A stretch of DNA of 64,000 bases from Antedon mediterranea (GCF_964355755.1 NC_092678.1:3878922-3942921); one strand, 5' to 3'. Positions 1 to 14,277 are shown, counted from the first letter of the stretch. Notes: generated by a model not told the origin, from the letters alone. Numbers and translations: made by a program.

Positions 1-3000
1 TAACATTATATCTGAAAAAAAAAACACTGATTAAAAAGTCGAGTGGTGTATATTTCTTGTTTAGTTAGGAATTTATGGTGTGTATTATTCAAATTAGTAT
101 ACCTTTTGATATTTTTCAGAACGTAATGTGGGATTTAGTGAAGTGGAGGAAAGAAGAATTCCAATTCAATTGATAAAATTTTAGAAACTTGTCAAAACAA
201 CAAAATAATATACTATACTTTATAATGACTACAGTACGCAAGGCATCCTATTTTCAACAAACAAGTCTCAGGATTTCATTTTTAGAATATTCTCTCCACA
301 TGCATGACAGGATAAAGACGATAATTTTAATATAAAAATTTCTATTTCTTACGAGCAATAAAAAATCTTATAAATAACCTATATTATATTTCTGAAATAT
401 CATTTGGCAAAATGCAGTTAGTAATCTCAAACAAACTAATGGCACATAAATCAAATATATTTTACAGTACAAGATATTACAGTAATCAATAGAAATTGAG
501 GTTAATTTAATTAAAGAAATTGCCTTATAAGATCTAATTAACTGATAGGGTGAAAATGAAATTTTAGACTTAACCAAATATGGAAATAATCAATTATAAG
601 CATAAGTACAGCAGGTGACAAATACAATAACTATAGTTAAGAATTACTAAATAGAAATGGTATGCCTAATTATTCAAAACACACAATGACTTAACACTAT
701 ATTGATTTGATTTTTCAAGAAACTAAACCCATTTATTCAATTTCAACCAATTCTATAAAAGAAATAGCTTACTAACTTATCTTTCAATGACTATTTGAAT
801 TTCATTTCATTTATTTTGTCTCCATAAAAATACAATATAAAAAAACGTGGACAAACAAGAAGAAAACATCACACAAAACAAGGCAAAGACAGGATTCCTA
901 AAAAGCGAACATCTTATTTAGGTGAATATACATATACTTGGGGGAAAATGGGAAATGTTTTAATCATTGCAGAGACAACGCAATTTCTATTGGTTATGAT
1001 TTTAATTTCACAAGACACACAGTCAATGCTAGGAAAATGCTGAAGAGGCCAGGCCAATGCTAAAGACACTTGGTCTATAAGACAACATCAATGCTTTAAA
1101 CTTACAAAATGAAAATGAATTCTAGCCAAAAGGCTTCCTTATATAGAATATTATTATTTTCATATCAATAGAGTTATATCCTAGCAACAAGATACGTATG
1201 TTTATCATGAAGAAGATCAAAAACCATTATTCTAATGTTCAATAACCAATCTAAAACGAGAATTTTCAAAACCACAATTGTTTCGGTCAAGAGGTTCTCA
1301 AATTCTCAAATTAAGACATCAACTCATCATTAGGTACAGTAATAATGTATTTCACCATGGACAACATTGAATAATACATGCATCCTTAATCAGATAATTT
1401 TTCAGGCTTAAGAATGCACAGGACCCAAGCAACGAACAAATCATGGAGATCCAAGCATGTAGACGATAATGGGGAAGTATAATACAATTTTAGATCTTGC
1501 ATTAATTTTAACATTTACCTTTTTATCAGTTGATCTGCAAGGATTCAGGACCACAACAAACAAAATCCAATTTTAATACTTATATTTTGGATATCTGTCA
1601 ACTTGTAATACAGTAGTACAACAGATACAGTTACAATCCCTTTTCCATTTAGGTAGAAATACCATATCCCATACTGAAGTATCAAACACATACTCACTGT
1701 ACCTGAATCATCAGATACAAATCAATGCACACAGTTACTAGCGTTTAAGAGTAATGCAGTGTGTAATATTTCTAAAAACTGACATTTAAGTATGATGTTT
1801 AATTTAAGTACACTGAACATTGATACAAATCTGGTTGCGATAACATTTCTGACAAAAAATTATTTTTAGTAAAAGATTTTCGATAATTTCTTAAAATCAA
1901 TCATCATTAACGTACTTCTCCGTCCTAAAAGAGGTTCTAATTGGGAAAGTTTATAACAGATACAAGGAACAATTAATATTTAAGTTCATTTGAAAATGGA
2001 TTCAAAATGTTTTGAAATAAAAATGTTTTACTCTTTTTTTTAGAACTAATATTTGTAATAAACCGTTTTTGATTAGAGATTGTATACTGTATTTTCTTAA
2101 CTTTGAGAATCCATGAAGATACATCTTTGGTTGGATTGAACACCATATTAAATATGTTTTAAAGCTATGTTAGATGCATTCTATTTAGCACACACATGAG
2201 ACTTTACAGTCACACATATCATTAGCCAGTGTAGACAAAACTATGAATGAAAATGGAATGAATCTTGTTAAGAACTCTTCAATTTCTATTGCTAGCTTGC
2301 ATACTACTTAGTAGACCGTCTACATTCATTTGCCACTGTATACCTCAAATTTTTCATATTTGTATTAATGAAGTGTGACTATAACAGAGCCATATACAAT
2401 TCCTAGAGACATAAAGCATACTTTTTCTAAGAAAAAGAGTGAAATTTGAATTAACATATGCTCACAAATGTGTGAAGCACATACAGTACAGCTACAACAG
2501 AATAAAACCTATACTTATTTACAATTTCACACTATTTGTCGTTGACTGAAGTGTGCTTAAAACGCCATAGACTTGATTACAAAAGGCAAGAGTTAATGAA
2601 TTCAATGCAAATTCAATTTTTGGATGAACCTAAATTAGCATATGAAATTGTGCTACATTCTAAGATGCTAAAGCCAATTTAACCCATACTTATTTGCAAC
2701 CTCATTTTTTTTACTCATCCTTGTAAATTCTAGCACCATATATAGTCAATGAATTCTATGAAAATTACTTTTAAGAAAAATGAGCAAAGTGACATTTCAA
2801 ATATAGAAATGAAGGTGTGAAATCATCTCCAATTACTATTGACATATGACACTACATATTACCTATAGTGCAGTATCTATGACACTTGTGATTAGCAATT
2901 AATATTTTAGCTAAAATAACAATACCTTTGAGGAAATTAGTAAATAATTCCTGTTGTAGAAACTAAATTAGCAATTGCATATTAACCTAGTAATTTAGTG

Positions 3001-4260
3001 CACAAATTTTGTTTTAATTTAAACATTTGGGAGGACAAAGATAGATAGTTATTTTAATTATAATTTATTGGAAACTTCACTTTTACAACAGTGGCACACT
3101 TTGATGATAAAGGTGCGTCCAAGTAAAAACATACAAAAATAAAATTATTAAGTTTTTTAAAAAATGAATAAAAATAAATGTAAACATAATAGAACGTAGT
3201 GTGAAATACAAAACATAAATAAATAAAAATAAATAAATAAAACAAACTTAAAAAGAATAAAAAAAATAAAAATGTTTAGATACACACAAAATAATAAAAT
3301 TATAATAAAATAATAGTTATTGCTAAACTCCTTCCAATTTGTGTGGATTAACTGAATATTATGCTTTATCATAGACGATGATGATAAATTAGACTTCATC
3401 AATCTTTCAAACCTTCGTCTATCTTCCTTTAGTATTTCTGTTAAATTTATGATGATGATAAATTAATTATAAATATTTATATTATTTATCAACTATCATA
3501 ATTATCAACCTACGGTAGAAAGAGAAGGTAGGTAACCTGTTAAATGAATGTGACTTGTTATAGATTATGAATAAATGAATACATGAAATTAAACAAAGTT
3601 ATTGAGAAAGGTATCTATGGATCAAGGTATTCTAGTAGATTCATTTGAAGGTTTTGAAAGAAGAGATGGGTAATTTTTAGTAAAGCACTAAAAATGCGAA
3701 TTTACTATAGATGATGAAGACATAAATTAATAAAATAACAATTATAAATTTATTAACTTAATGCATCTTTGGTGCAGGCTAATGGGACGTACTGTACGCA
3801 AGCATCGTTGTCTAGAAGAATGACATTATAAGCTTAAGATTTCCCAAGTGAGTGCAAGATTCCGGTCAAATAATCATCTATTGAATTCACGGCATTCATT
3901 TGAATAATCCGTTCATTCACGAGTACCATAGATATTCTAAATTTAACTATAGATTACATAGAAGCAATTACTTAATAAGATTATGCAAATTACGAATTAA
4001 ATCTGTCATTGATTATGGTTTTAAATTTATGAAATGAAAAATGTTCTACATACTAATGTGCATTCAATACCTAATAGGATATTCAGAATATTAAATCTGT
4101 ATTTTTTCTCCAACAAAGCAGTATTTGAAATTAATATAGTCTATTGGATATCCGAGAAAAAAAGCTAAAGTTACAGCATGTATGGAAGTAGTTCCAGTAG
4201 TAAAGTAATTGAGATAAAAGGAAGGAATGTCTTGGTTTCTTGGTTACTATGTATGCTTTT
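1..4260. other. AT-rich non-coding stretch
   Basis: I see no exon, RNA gene or recognisable transposon here. Open frames are short and made of AT-rich codons (F, I, Y, N, K). The part around 3100-3330 is nearly pure A/T, with runs resembling (AAATA)n. It could be intergenic, a long intron, or the 3' UTR of a gene outside the window. Confidence 0.5.
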
Positions 4261-4320
4261 CAGGCCCGTATCCAGGGGGGGTGCGTTGGGTGCAGACGCA
4301 CCCCCCCAAGTCCCAAAAGG
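4261..4320 (+). mobile_element. hAT-like terminal repeat end
   Basis: The stretch starts CAGGCCCGTATCCAGGGGGG and continues with a C/G-rich fold (GGTGCGTTGGGTGCAGACGCACCCC, split here only by eye). A CAGGsCCGTAtCCAGG start followed by poly-G is the usual terminal inverted repeat of hAT-type DNA transposons in marine invertebrate genomes. No inverted partner was seen within a few hundred bases, so this is probably one end of a decayed copy. Confidence 0.5.
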
Positions 4321-5929
4321 TCCACTATTTCCTCGGTTGGTATTTTTTCTTGTCTTGTTTAACTAAAGACAATATCATTATATATATACAAAATTTACAT
4401 TATCAATGGTATACAAACAAAAATATGCTAATATAAAATGAAAAAATACCGGTAATTAAATTACGGAATCTGAACTGACTACAAACTCGATGTAAAACAT
4501 GCGCAGTCGATCATGTGACGACAAGCAATAGCTTAGCGCTTCATGTACGCGGTACGCGGTAAAGTGTTTGCTGGAGAATACAGACAACTTAACCGGCGGT
4601 AAAGATGTGTCTGGAAATACAGACACTATCGAATACGGCGCTTTACTTTACCTGAATAAACCAACATTAGCCCATATCTCTAGAGTGAGAAAAGGGCTAA
4701 GGTTTATCCAGGTAAGTTGGCACAAATTGAAAAGAGTATTACAATTTATAAACTCTTTTTCATGCAATACATTGTCAGCTACATTTCATTCCAAAATTTG
4801 CATAAATATTTCTATTTGTATTCTGTCTTGGCACAGCATGATTGATAGTATTGCGTAAAAGAGAGTTCATTAAAAGCCATGTTAGTAAGAATATACCAAC
4901 ATACTTATTTAATAGGCAGCTACTGTATGCTTATGAAATATTTATATGGCTACTACATATAGATTTATTGATGATGTAATGTCTTGAATACATCTCAAAC
5001 TTACACAAACCTTACATGGCTTCTTCCAAAGCAAAGTTTCATATTACATGCGACATCAAATTATTAACAAGCAATAAAAAATACATTTTTCACAAATTAA
5101 TTTCTTTGGTTTCATTTGTAGTGATGGTAAAAATGATTATCTTTCAGAAACAAAGTGTAAAACAGCATACACATTTTTCACCAAAGAATTCAATACTAAA
5201 AAATTAATTATGATTCTATGAATCCTTTTTAGAAAGTGTATTGAGAAAATAATTCTTGTATTTTATTCTGTTGAAACTTACTTACCAAATCCATCATAGC
5301 GCTATTTAATCATACCTCAATGTTACTAATAAGCTAACTCTATACAAGTATTGTGCATTCTGATGCATTTTTATTCATTGATTCAGAATAACAGAAAATT
5401 GAAAATGGACAAATTGCAATACATCGAATGGAAAAATTACAAAATATGGAAACTGTGTTGAGTGTTACTGTTTAAAAATATACTAAAAATATTTAATCTG
5501 AATGAAAAATATAATTCACCAATAAAGAAAAAGTGTGTTAATACATTCAAAATTATGTGATTGGTAATGGCGCCTGAGAGTTTATTATGTAAACATATAT
5601 TTTTACTCACTTCAATAAAGTATTGTTCTGGAGTTAATATAATCTGCAAGATAGTTTATGACTAGTCTTTAAAGTGTAAAATCCATGGGTTTAAGAGCAT
5701 ACTTAAAGGGTAACTACAGTCTTACATGAACTAATGACTAAAGGTAGGTCACGCAATCAGATGTGCTAAACTTGCGTATTTAAGTTTACCTACAGAGAAA
5801 TATGGAGCAGTGATTTAGCTATAGGAAATAAAGTGGTGCGGTTGTCGCAGGAAAAGGGAACAAGCTCTGTTCAAGCCACTGGGTTGTCAAAGACCTCTGT
5901 GAAAAGTGTGTCAGGTTGAAACCTTACAA
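4321..5929. other. Non-coding stretch
   Basis: No gene or element recognised. The part at 4480-4700 is less AT-rich than its surroundings and contains duplicated short words (ACGCGGTA repeated at about 4550, and TCTGGAAATACAGACA / GCTGGAGAATACAGACA), so it may be old repeat sequence. Confidence 0.4.
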
Positions 5930-6160
5930 GCTGTACTGGTGGATATGGCCCTGTGGAGTGATTATATATTGGACTACCATGTGAGAGGCATGGGTTTGAG
6001 ACTTTCCCCGTCATAGGCAGGATATTTTACATACTGCATTGAATTAGTGTTGAAGTAAGACTCGGAGTAAGGCATCACTCCTTGTTCATGCTTATCATGG
6101 TATGCTTATCATGGTATGCTTGTATGGGTCCATGAGGGCCTAATCCAAATTTTCTCAATT
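5930..6160 (+). repeat. Possible tRNA-derived SINE
   Basis: The segment has a B-box-like GGGTTTGAGAC near 5993, about 45 bases after an A-box-like GTGGAGTGATTATATATTGG, the normal spacing of a polymerase III tRNA-type promoter. A non-tRNA body follows, including two copies of a 15-base unit (CATGGTATGCTTAT) near 6090-6125. It is more GC-rich than its flanks. The tRNA likeness is weak and the ends are not defined. Confidence 0.3.
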
Positions 6161-7041
6161 AATAGTTAAACTGGGATGATTAGTAATACATTTACAGAAA
6201 TTAAAGCATAACATTGCTCAGTATTCACTTTATAGGACACTGGAACTTGAGATATTAGCATAAACTTGTTTTGTGAGAATCATGGGAAAAGATAGTATGG
6301 AAAAGAACTCAAGGACATAACATTTATGTATATCTATGAATGATTGTGCTAAAAGACAATATGAGAATGAACTTTAAAATAGTAAATTTGAATAAATGTT
6401 AAATAATATATATATTTTGTTTTTATATTTATTTATATAATAAATAACATTTTATCTAAGTAATTTCAAATAAGAATTGTAATTATACCATCATAAAATT
6501 ATTCAATAGTCAATTCATATTTTTCATATAAATTTGGAATTTGATATACCCCTGTAATGGTGAATACTGTTTAGCTTTAATTTCAGCATTTTAACAGGTT
6601 TGTGTGTGCTTCATTGGTGAATAGTCTCTCTAGAGAGTTATTGCGATCTGGGTAATAGAATTGCACGGTAGCTTCACACTCGGTAATCAGTTCCGCAAAT
6701 CAGTTCCAGGTCGTTTACGTTATATGCCCGGGGTATGTACTTCCATGCACAAGGGGTTGAACGAGGTCAATGTTTTTAAAGTTTAATGTTGTTATGTCAT
6801 AAACTGAGTAAAATTTGCATAAAGTGAATTACAGCAAGTAATAAAAATAAATCTGTTTTATTTGTGACTTTGAGATTGGATACGGATATGTATCAGTTCA
6901 ATGCTTTAAACATTTAGAAATATCACAGTTATCAACATTTGGTAATCATTAGATTTTTTTTTTTTGATTTTTTTTTATTCATAGGAATCACCTTTATATC
7001 GGTGGCACACATTATCATTAGATGTAGAGACATTATTATTA

Positions 7042-7067
7042 GATGTAGAGACTGTATTCTCTACATC
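7042..7067. repeat. Perfect 10-bp hairpin in a short tandem duplication
   Basis: GATGTAGAGA (7042-7051) is followed after a 6-base loop by TCTCTACATC (7058-7067). The left arm overlaps the second of two direct copies of ATTAGATGTAGAGA about 22 bases apart (from about 7017). No T-run follows on either side, so it is not a terminator-like structure. It may be a remnant of a small foldback element. Confidence 0.6.
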
Positions 7068-7069
7068 AC

Positions 7070-8370
7070 AATCTGGTTGTAAAAAGATTCTCATGAATTC
7101 AATAATTAGGTGGTGTTTGTCCAAGTACTATTTTATCAGAATATAATTTATATTGCTTATGTAAACAATAAGCATTCAATATCTCATTAAGATATTCTTC
7201 CAATGTACTTGCCTTTTAGCCGACAACAATGTGACGTGAACCGTCTCGGGTTTGTAAATAAAACACAGAAAATCAATAGTCTTGGTTCACTGCTTCTGAG
7301 ACAAGAAATTGTACTCACATACAAAAGAACGTTTGACACTTGGAAACAACTAATATGGTAGACACGCATATCATTAATAAAACATATTACATTGTATTAT
7401 ACTCTAACTATTGATTCTGTTGAATTCAAATTAATTTACTGGGAACAGGAATCATGAAAATTAATTTAATAGTGTTTAGCTTCTGTGACAAAAAAAGGTA
7501 AACATCATTCTAATTTCAATTATGGTAGCATTGCTACTAGCTAGTTAGTTCTTATAATTGCAATTGTTAGTGTTTCTATTAATATTACAACATCAATGTT
7601 TAAGTATGTTTATGAATAAGTGGGGTCTTTACCAATGCAATTCTGAATGTTTACCTTTTCATAGAAAAAATAGAAAAGCTTCAATAGAATCTAGTTTGTA
7701 CAAATTTATCACAGTCAACATTTTTATCCAATTTCTGCATTTCTGAAGAATTCACAACACGTAAATTATTACAGTAAGTACAGAAATTAATATACATAGC
7801 CATTGATTAAATTTCTCATTAAATATACATCAAATTCTAAGTAGTAAATTCCCAAACAAATTCATCTATTTTCATAATTTATAAAGCCAACCTATGAATA
7901 TTAAACACATAATAATAATTGTACACATTACACTGGACACATTTAATACAGGAGTATTAAACGAGAAAGCCATTGAAATCCAGAACAATCTTGGGATTCA
8001 AGAGCAAAATTATATGTACGACGAGACTTAAGACGCCTAATCGTATGAATTCAAAGAAGAGCTTAAGTCTATACTAAAGATGCTTAAATCAATTGCCATG
8101 TATAATTTATTTCTAAGTTATCAATTTACTAAACACAAGAATTATTGAATGAAAAGTATACATTAATTATGTCCTATACATACACGATGCCTTGAGAATA
8201 GTATCTTAATTTTAAAGTGGTAGGAAGTTTAAGAGAGAAATGTGGCAGGAAAAATGCAAGACAGAATAGAAGAGAGCTACATATAGAATGGAAAGATACA
8301 ACACCTATAATAGCAAGAAGAACAACAGAAGATGGCAATATAAAGGATAGACAAACTAGACAATGGTAAG
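7070..8370. other. Non-coding stretch
   Basis: No exon or element recognised. There are only short open frames without family similarity. Confidence 0.4.
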
Positions 8371-8379
8371 ATAAAATGC

Positions 8380-8710
8380 TAATGGACAGATTTTTATGCT
8401 AGAAAATGGCAACATAGAACACTAGAACATACTGGCAAGAGAAAACTCTAGAAAATTACCAGATGAGAAAAGGGCAACATAGAACTTTAGAAATTGGCAA
8501 AACAGCAGAAGATAGCAATGCAAAACTCTAGAAAAAGACAAAACTCTGGAAGATGGTAAGCCAAAACTTTGAGAAACTGACAAAACTCTGGAAGATGGCA
8601 ACCAAAACTATAGAAACTGACAAAACTCTTGAAGATGGCAACCAAAACTATAGAAAATGACAAAACTTTGGAAGATGGTAAGCCAAAGCTCTGAGAAGCT
8701 GACACAACTC
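8380..8710. repeat. Degenerate 40-43 bp tandem repeat
   Basis: About five to seven diverged copies of a unit of the form GACAAAACTCTGGAAGATGG followed by (TAAG/CAA)CCAAAACTATAGAAACT. Central copies (8535-8700) are the best preserved; copies before 8480 are badly decayed. Most units are not a multiple of three in register, and the open frame across it on the minus strand is only the translation of the repeat. Confidence 0.75.
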
Positions 8711-9880
8711 TAGAAGTTTCCTCAATCTATTAAGGGCTTTCATTCATCTACTGTCATAGAAGGGAAAACTTTCTGTACTAAAGTGATAAACTTGGCTACA
8801 AATTGCAGTTCAATTCATTCATAAACAGATTAATGTTCTACTATATATGCAAACACATTAACGTTTGCAATGGATTACATTACTGATTTAGATATTATTT
8901 ATTTAAATACAACTATATAAAATGTAACATATATAACTTGTCAATCTAGCACTACATTTTGTAATCATTTTAGTAGACACAGTGTCTGGAATCCATTACA
9001 AAAGCATTACATACTTACTCCTATTTATGAAAAATATAATAGTAAAAATTCAATTCCAAAATCTATTAGTATTCCGGAGCAAGTTAAAAGACAAGCTTCT
9101 GGTACTTTAATGTTATTAGCAAGATAATAATATTCACCATTTATTCATTGTTATTAACTCATTAAGATATAGGAGTAACATGGATTAAAGAAATGACACA
9201 ACAGCACTATAAAAGAAATTTGTAAAAAAAATAGAAATACAAAATTGAAACAATAGAAACATGTGGTTGACATTTTAAGTTTTGAATGGAAAGAAGGGTG
9301 AAATTTTGTTTTTAAATTTGCAATAACAACTTAAGGGAAACCTAGCACACTTATTAATGGTAAAATAAAGATTTCTTCTTCCCATTGACATACCATTTAA
9401 ATACATGTTAACAATTAAAGTTGGTGGAACTGCATTACAAGTAAAATGATATGAATATCCAAATTGGCTCTTAGATGGTTTGAATAATTACAAGTAAATG
9501 AAAACATCTGTAATCTGGCAAAAATATCGTTTTTGTACCTGCCAGTAATGTCGAAATATTATAATTTATAAAGTCATCTACGTGCTGAGCACAATGAAGG
9601 AGAAAACTGCCTGCGTTTGTGTTTTAAATAGGAAATTTAATTGAGCATTTGAAATGCTTCAGAACGTCATGTTTCACTTTTTTTACCTAGGAATACTGAA
9701 TGCTGTAAATTAAAATTGAAACAGAGTTTCATTTTAAATCTAAAGGCAAATTACAGGGAAAAAACAATGCTGTGGGTCAAACAGGAAATGACAACTGAGC
9801 GATGAAAACAAATTTAAAAGGGAACTGTCAGAAACTATGCAAAGTTTTTTGAAAAAAAAATAACATTCAATTCAACTAGA
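8711..9880. other. AT-rich non-coding stretch
   Basis: No exon, RNA gene or recognised element. Nothing more can be supported. Confidence 0.4.
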
Positions 9881-9881
9881 A

Positions 9882-10546
9882 AGTCACTCCGAGAGTGCAT
9901 ACCTCCGCCTACTGTAAAATTCTCCTACATAAGATTTCTCTGGTAAAAAAAAAAATATATATTTGTGTGTGTCTTAATGCTGTTTGTGATTTAGGCTAAT
10001 TTCATTACAAGCATGTGTATGCGAGTTTGGTGTAATGGTTATGTAACAAGCCTTTCAATTAACAATAGCTTCAGTTGACTAACAATAGAACAGCAACGCA
10101 AAAATCAAACGAGTGAATTTGAAAAGAAATAGGTTTTTTAAACTACTCGCATCAAAAAACGTGCAAATTAAATCAAATTATGTTTTAAAATTACAAATCA
10201 CAAATTATAACTCTTGCCTCTTGTTAAAAAATGTTTTTTGGACAAGTAGTTCTCAAGAAAATGCAATTTCAGTTTACTTGTTACTTTAAGACTGCTCGCC
10301 GGCTTTTGAAAAATTCTGTCCTATCTTTTAACACTAGCAGGTCTGAAAAAGTATACTAAAAAGTGGTCCAGAATTGGGACTGTGGTCCCAAATTTTAATG
10401 GAATGGTCCTTGACCACATATCTATCTGTCTGTTCATTTTGGTAAAGATCTTGTAATTACTTTTTGAGTAATCCTGCTAACAAACAAACAAACAAACAAA
10501 CAAACACACGCTACCGATTACATATACCTCCTTGGCGGAGGTAAAC
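9882..10546 (-). mobile_element. Dispersed element with CCTCCGCC termini
   Basis: Read on the minus strand it begins TTTACCTCCGCCAAGGAGGT (10525-10544), passes through a (TTTG)n run (10480-10503), and ends with GGCGGAGGTATGCACTCTCG (near 9886-9907). Both ends therefore carry inverted ACCTCCGCC / GGCGGAGGT words. Elements with this start, TTTG run and 'GGCGGAGGT..GCACTCT' end are widespread non-autonomous repeats in marine invertebrates; I do not assign a superfamily. The middle (about 9960-10310) looks unrelated and may be an insertion. Confidence 0.65.
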
Positions 10547-12050
10547 AATATAGTTCTTTAATAAAGAAACAAATCTAAATATTTGTTGATGATAAATGTC
10601 TTGTTATTATCAAATGGAAAGAACGTCTAAATAAAGACTTCATAAATTAATTAGACCGTGTAATTATAAATTAAGTTGGTATTGATTAGTTGGTCTTTTT
10701 GTATACACAAGAATGTATGTGTGTGTTTGTGTACGAGATGTTTCACAGGTTTTGCCTTCGAGTATTGTATTAGTATATTCAGCAATGATGGGCTTAAAAT
10801 AGTAACTACTTTAGTGAACCATATAGTACACACTGCAGGGATGGAAATAAACGGTTATCAGTTTTTAAAGCCATGATAAAGATAGAGATGACCAATGAAA
10901 AATGTATAAACAAATGACTGAAATTTTAAGCAACGGTTCGCAGTCTTATGTACGGCAACTAAAAAGGGTTGGTCCTGAGGGCAACCAAGTAAAATTCCAT
11001 TGTTCAATACAACAGTACAGGTGTCAGATGTTTGATCATAGAAGACAACCAAACAAAACAAACAAGGCCATATACATGTGGCTGCAGTCGCGTAGTGCTC
11101 AAATTTGAATTAGTATTTACTGACCGACTAACCAACCGACCGACATAGTGAGCTGTAGAGTTGCGTAAAAATGATTCTGAGAGACCTGAACATGGCATGT
11201 GGGTCAGTTGATGCATCTATCCAATCTCAGTAAAATAGTAAGATATACCCTACTGCTCACCGAATAATTCAAACATCGCACCTACTAAATCTAGTGTATT
11301 CTATACACATGTTGAAGTGTGCATAAACAGTTCAACCATCCAATGTGGATTTTGATTGATGCAGCGAACAATGGGGTTGTTAATTTAGATTCATGAGGCA
11401 CAACACAAGCAAGACATTACTGTTGATTGCCATAGCGAAACGATTGTAACACTTATTAACATGAATTCTTGACAAACCTTAATAACTAAGAAAAGCACAT
11501 GTATTTGCATATGTAACGCTCCTCTCGACGAACATGTATGATTTATATAACAAAAACTGGACACGTTTTTCCTGACTCACAATACTGTATCTTGTTTTCG
11601 GAAACTCATTTTAAAAAGTAGGGAGAAAAATGTGAACTGGCTAGTTGTTATGGTTCTGGTTAGATGCCCATGTGGAAAATTCGGTCTTTCATCATTGTTT
11701 TTTCCTACATATTAATACAAAGCTTAGCAGGATAATTTCATTAATATTATATTTTACAAAACATGACTATCCGTAACTGGATTCAGGCCCACCTGAGATG
11801 GACTACAACCTATTTCGACCTTTTGAATTGATGTGACATGCAGTGTTAGTGCACATGTGATGCAAATTTAAGGATGAAAGAAAAAACACTTGAGAGACGC
11901 CGACGAGAACAATGCAATGTTTTTCCCTGCCAGCCTAATCTGAACAATGTTATCGGTATTCTGTATTTAATGCTTGTTCTAATATCAGCTGAACTTAGAA
12001 AACACATGAACAATAACTTAACAGAATAAAATACATCCAACAGTTATTGT
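10547..12050. other. Non-coding stretch
   Basis: Several overlapping open frames of 60-70 codons lie on both strands between 10650 and 11220. None shows a conserved motif and they shadow each other, so none is called as a gene. No repeat family recognised. Confidence 0.4.
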
Positions 12051-12360
12051 TGAGTGAGTGAATGGCCGAGCGGTTAAGACAGTGGAACCGTAATTACGTA
12101 GCCATAACATCGGCAGGGGTTCGAGGCTCACTCACTCCATGGTTTTGGTGGTAGAACGAGTCTTCTCGGATAAGGACTATAAACCGTAGGTCCAGTGTAC
12201 ACATCTAGCTCGTGTGCACTTTAAAGAACCTAGTACATCTTTCGAGACGAGTAGGGGGCTACCCCGGTGTATTAGTACATCACAGCCACTGATCACCAAC
12301 TGGGCCCTCTGGGAGACCAGTCTTTGACTGAAGAGGTTACCCAGTATAAATATAAATTTC
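12051..12360 (+). mobile_element. tRNA-derived SINE, near full length
   Basis: The head folds like a tRNA of the Ser/Leu type. GAGTGAGTG (12052) pairs with CACTCACTC (about 12128). The A box is TGGCCGAGCGG (12063) and the B box is GGTTCGAGGCT (12118); the long variable region fits Ser/Leu tRNA. A 220-bp body follows (TCTTCTCGGATAAGGAC, AAACCGTAGGTCCAGTGTAC, GAGTAGGGGGCTACCCCGGTG), ending in an AT tail (TATAAATATAAAT). The head has the polymerase III promoter boxes, so the copy may once have been transcribed. A second copy of its last 80 bases lies at 19262-19343. Confidence 0.85.
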
Positions 12361-13256
12361 AATCAGTTGTATCCATATACCTTTTAATTTTCAATCTATG
12401 TTATGTTATATTGCACTGTACCTTTAAGATACCGTATTCTAAAAATAGCCAGCTTATGAATAAGATATGGAGCAAAATAAATTACACTACTCGAATGATA
12501 ACCTTACATATAGTGTCTCACAATAGCGGCGTCTCAACGTTTAAAGCATCTAGTAAATACAGTTCACAAAAAGACAATTTTCTGCAATACTATTGTGTGT
12601 TACATAATATATTAAGATGGCAAAAGAAAGAGTAATAATATGCAAAATAATGATCATCACTTACAATTGCCCAGGCTAACAGTGTCTGGATAAAAAAATA
12701 TCCTGAAAATAGCAAAACGTGGATGCAGCAGCAAGGGAGTTAATTCCAATAGACGCACTCACTAGCTTCAGATGTACGCGGGTTGACTTTGAATACAAGA
12801 CCTATTCATAATACTACATAATTAACAAATCAATATTTGCCAATGGAAGCTCACGGTTTTCACTACGTACGCGGAACAAGTGACATGCTAGGAACTACTC
12901 AGGCGTGAAAATGTAGTTTCATTCTTAAGGTTGACATAAGATGTGTAAGAATGAATTCGTTTCTATCAATTTTATTATTCCAAGTTTGAATATAAAATTT
13001 TATGCAGGAAAATCTCCAGAGATATATTCATTTAAATTCATTTAATTTAATTAAACTTATCCTATGAATAACTCAATGCAAGATTATATTTTTATTAATT
13101 CTATCATTATCAGTGAAATTTTTATTGTGAAAATTGTTATGAAAATAAATCCAATTGTATTTATGAACATTAGTAAGATCTCCATGACTATTGACCAAAT
13201 TATGCAAATGAATATTGATAAGATCAAATTTCATTTAATTGATTGGTTCAGTTATG
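12361..13256. other. Non-coding stretch
   Basis: No exon or repeat family recognised; open frames are short and low in complexity. Confidence 0.4.
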
Positions 13257-13553
13257 TTTATGAATATTCACAAAGACCAATTCTGTTAATATTCACAAGG
13301 ACCAGTTCATGAATATCCACAAGGACCAATTCTGTTCCTGAATATTGACAGGAACCAATTCTGTTCATGAATATTCACAAAGACCAATTCTGTTCATGAT
13401 TATTCACAAAGACCAATTCTGTTCATGAATATTCACAAAGACCAATTCTGTTCATGAATATTCACAAAGACCAATTCTGTTCATGATTATTCAAAAGGAC
13501 CATTTCTGTTCATGAATATTGACAAGGACCAATTCTGTTCATGAATAATTCAA
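13257..13553. repeat. 29-bp minisatellite, about 10 copies
   Basis: The unit TTCATGAATATTCACAAAGA + CCAATTCTG (29 bp) is repeated about ten times. Changes are mostly single bases: GAATATT/GATTATT, CACAAAG/GACAAGG/CAAAAGG. The inner copies (13360-13480) are nearly identical, which suggests recent expansion there. Confidence 0.9.
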
Positions 13554-14277
13554 AAGCCCAGTAATTAATTGCACCACCTCCAGCATTACATCAGTTGTCT
13601 AAAAATATATTAAAATGTCACAACAGTCGGGAAATGCTATTTAAATCTTGATTAAAATCGTAACGTGTTAATTGAAAGTTCATTGAAGACTACGAGAACA
13701 AAAGCCAGTGTGTATACTGTTTTTTTCCCATAAGTTAGAGAGAATACTGTTTATTGATGATATATTGGGAATCTATAGATGCATTTCATTGCCTCATCCT
13801 TTGAATGGGACATAAAGCTGTGTACATAAAATGTGCATGCAAGAAAGAACACTATTAAAAATGAGTAGATCGATGTTTCAATGATTTTGCACTGTGGCTG
13901 CCATGGGTCTATAGATATAATTCGTTAAAATAAATCTAGCCAATTGGACTTGGGCTACTATATACGGACAAAATTGGTTGCTGGAGTTAATGGAAAAAAT
14001 GGATGCAACAAGAATTGTTATCTATGTATACAAAAAAAGTGAGGCAATCCAAACTGATTCAATATTTCAAACTTTATTTTTTTTACATCTCATTTAAAGT
14101 TAAATGACAAAAATTATATAATTTATTAGCCTAATTATTCATAAGGTCTAATGCTATTCAGCGACATTTTTTTTCTTGTGTGTATTAATTCAGTAATTTA
14201 ATATTTTGTATTTATTATTTATTAGATAAATTGTATCATACTTGAATATAATGGCCAAATCTATACATTATTCTATC

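Noticed and set aside
8487-8705. 72-codon minus-strand frame rich in F, S and L
   Set aside because: It is only the translation of the 40-43 bp tandem repeat.
12051-12135. Functional tRNA-Ser/Leu gene
   Set aside because: The tRNA-like head is fused to a 220-bp body whose tail is repeated elsewhere, so it is a SINE.
13064-13312. 82-codon plus-strand frame rich in I, M and N
   Set aside because: AT-rich chance frame running into the minisatellite; no family resemblance.
13257-13553. CRISPR-like array of 29-bp units
   Set aside because: The units are contiguous tandem copies without unique spacers, and the genome is eukaryotic.
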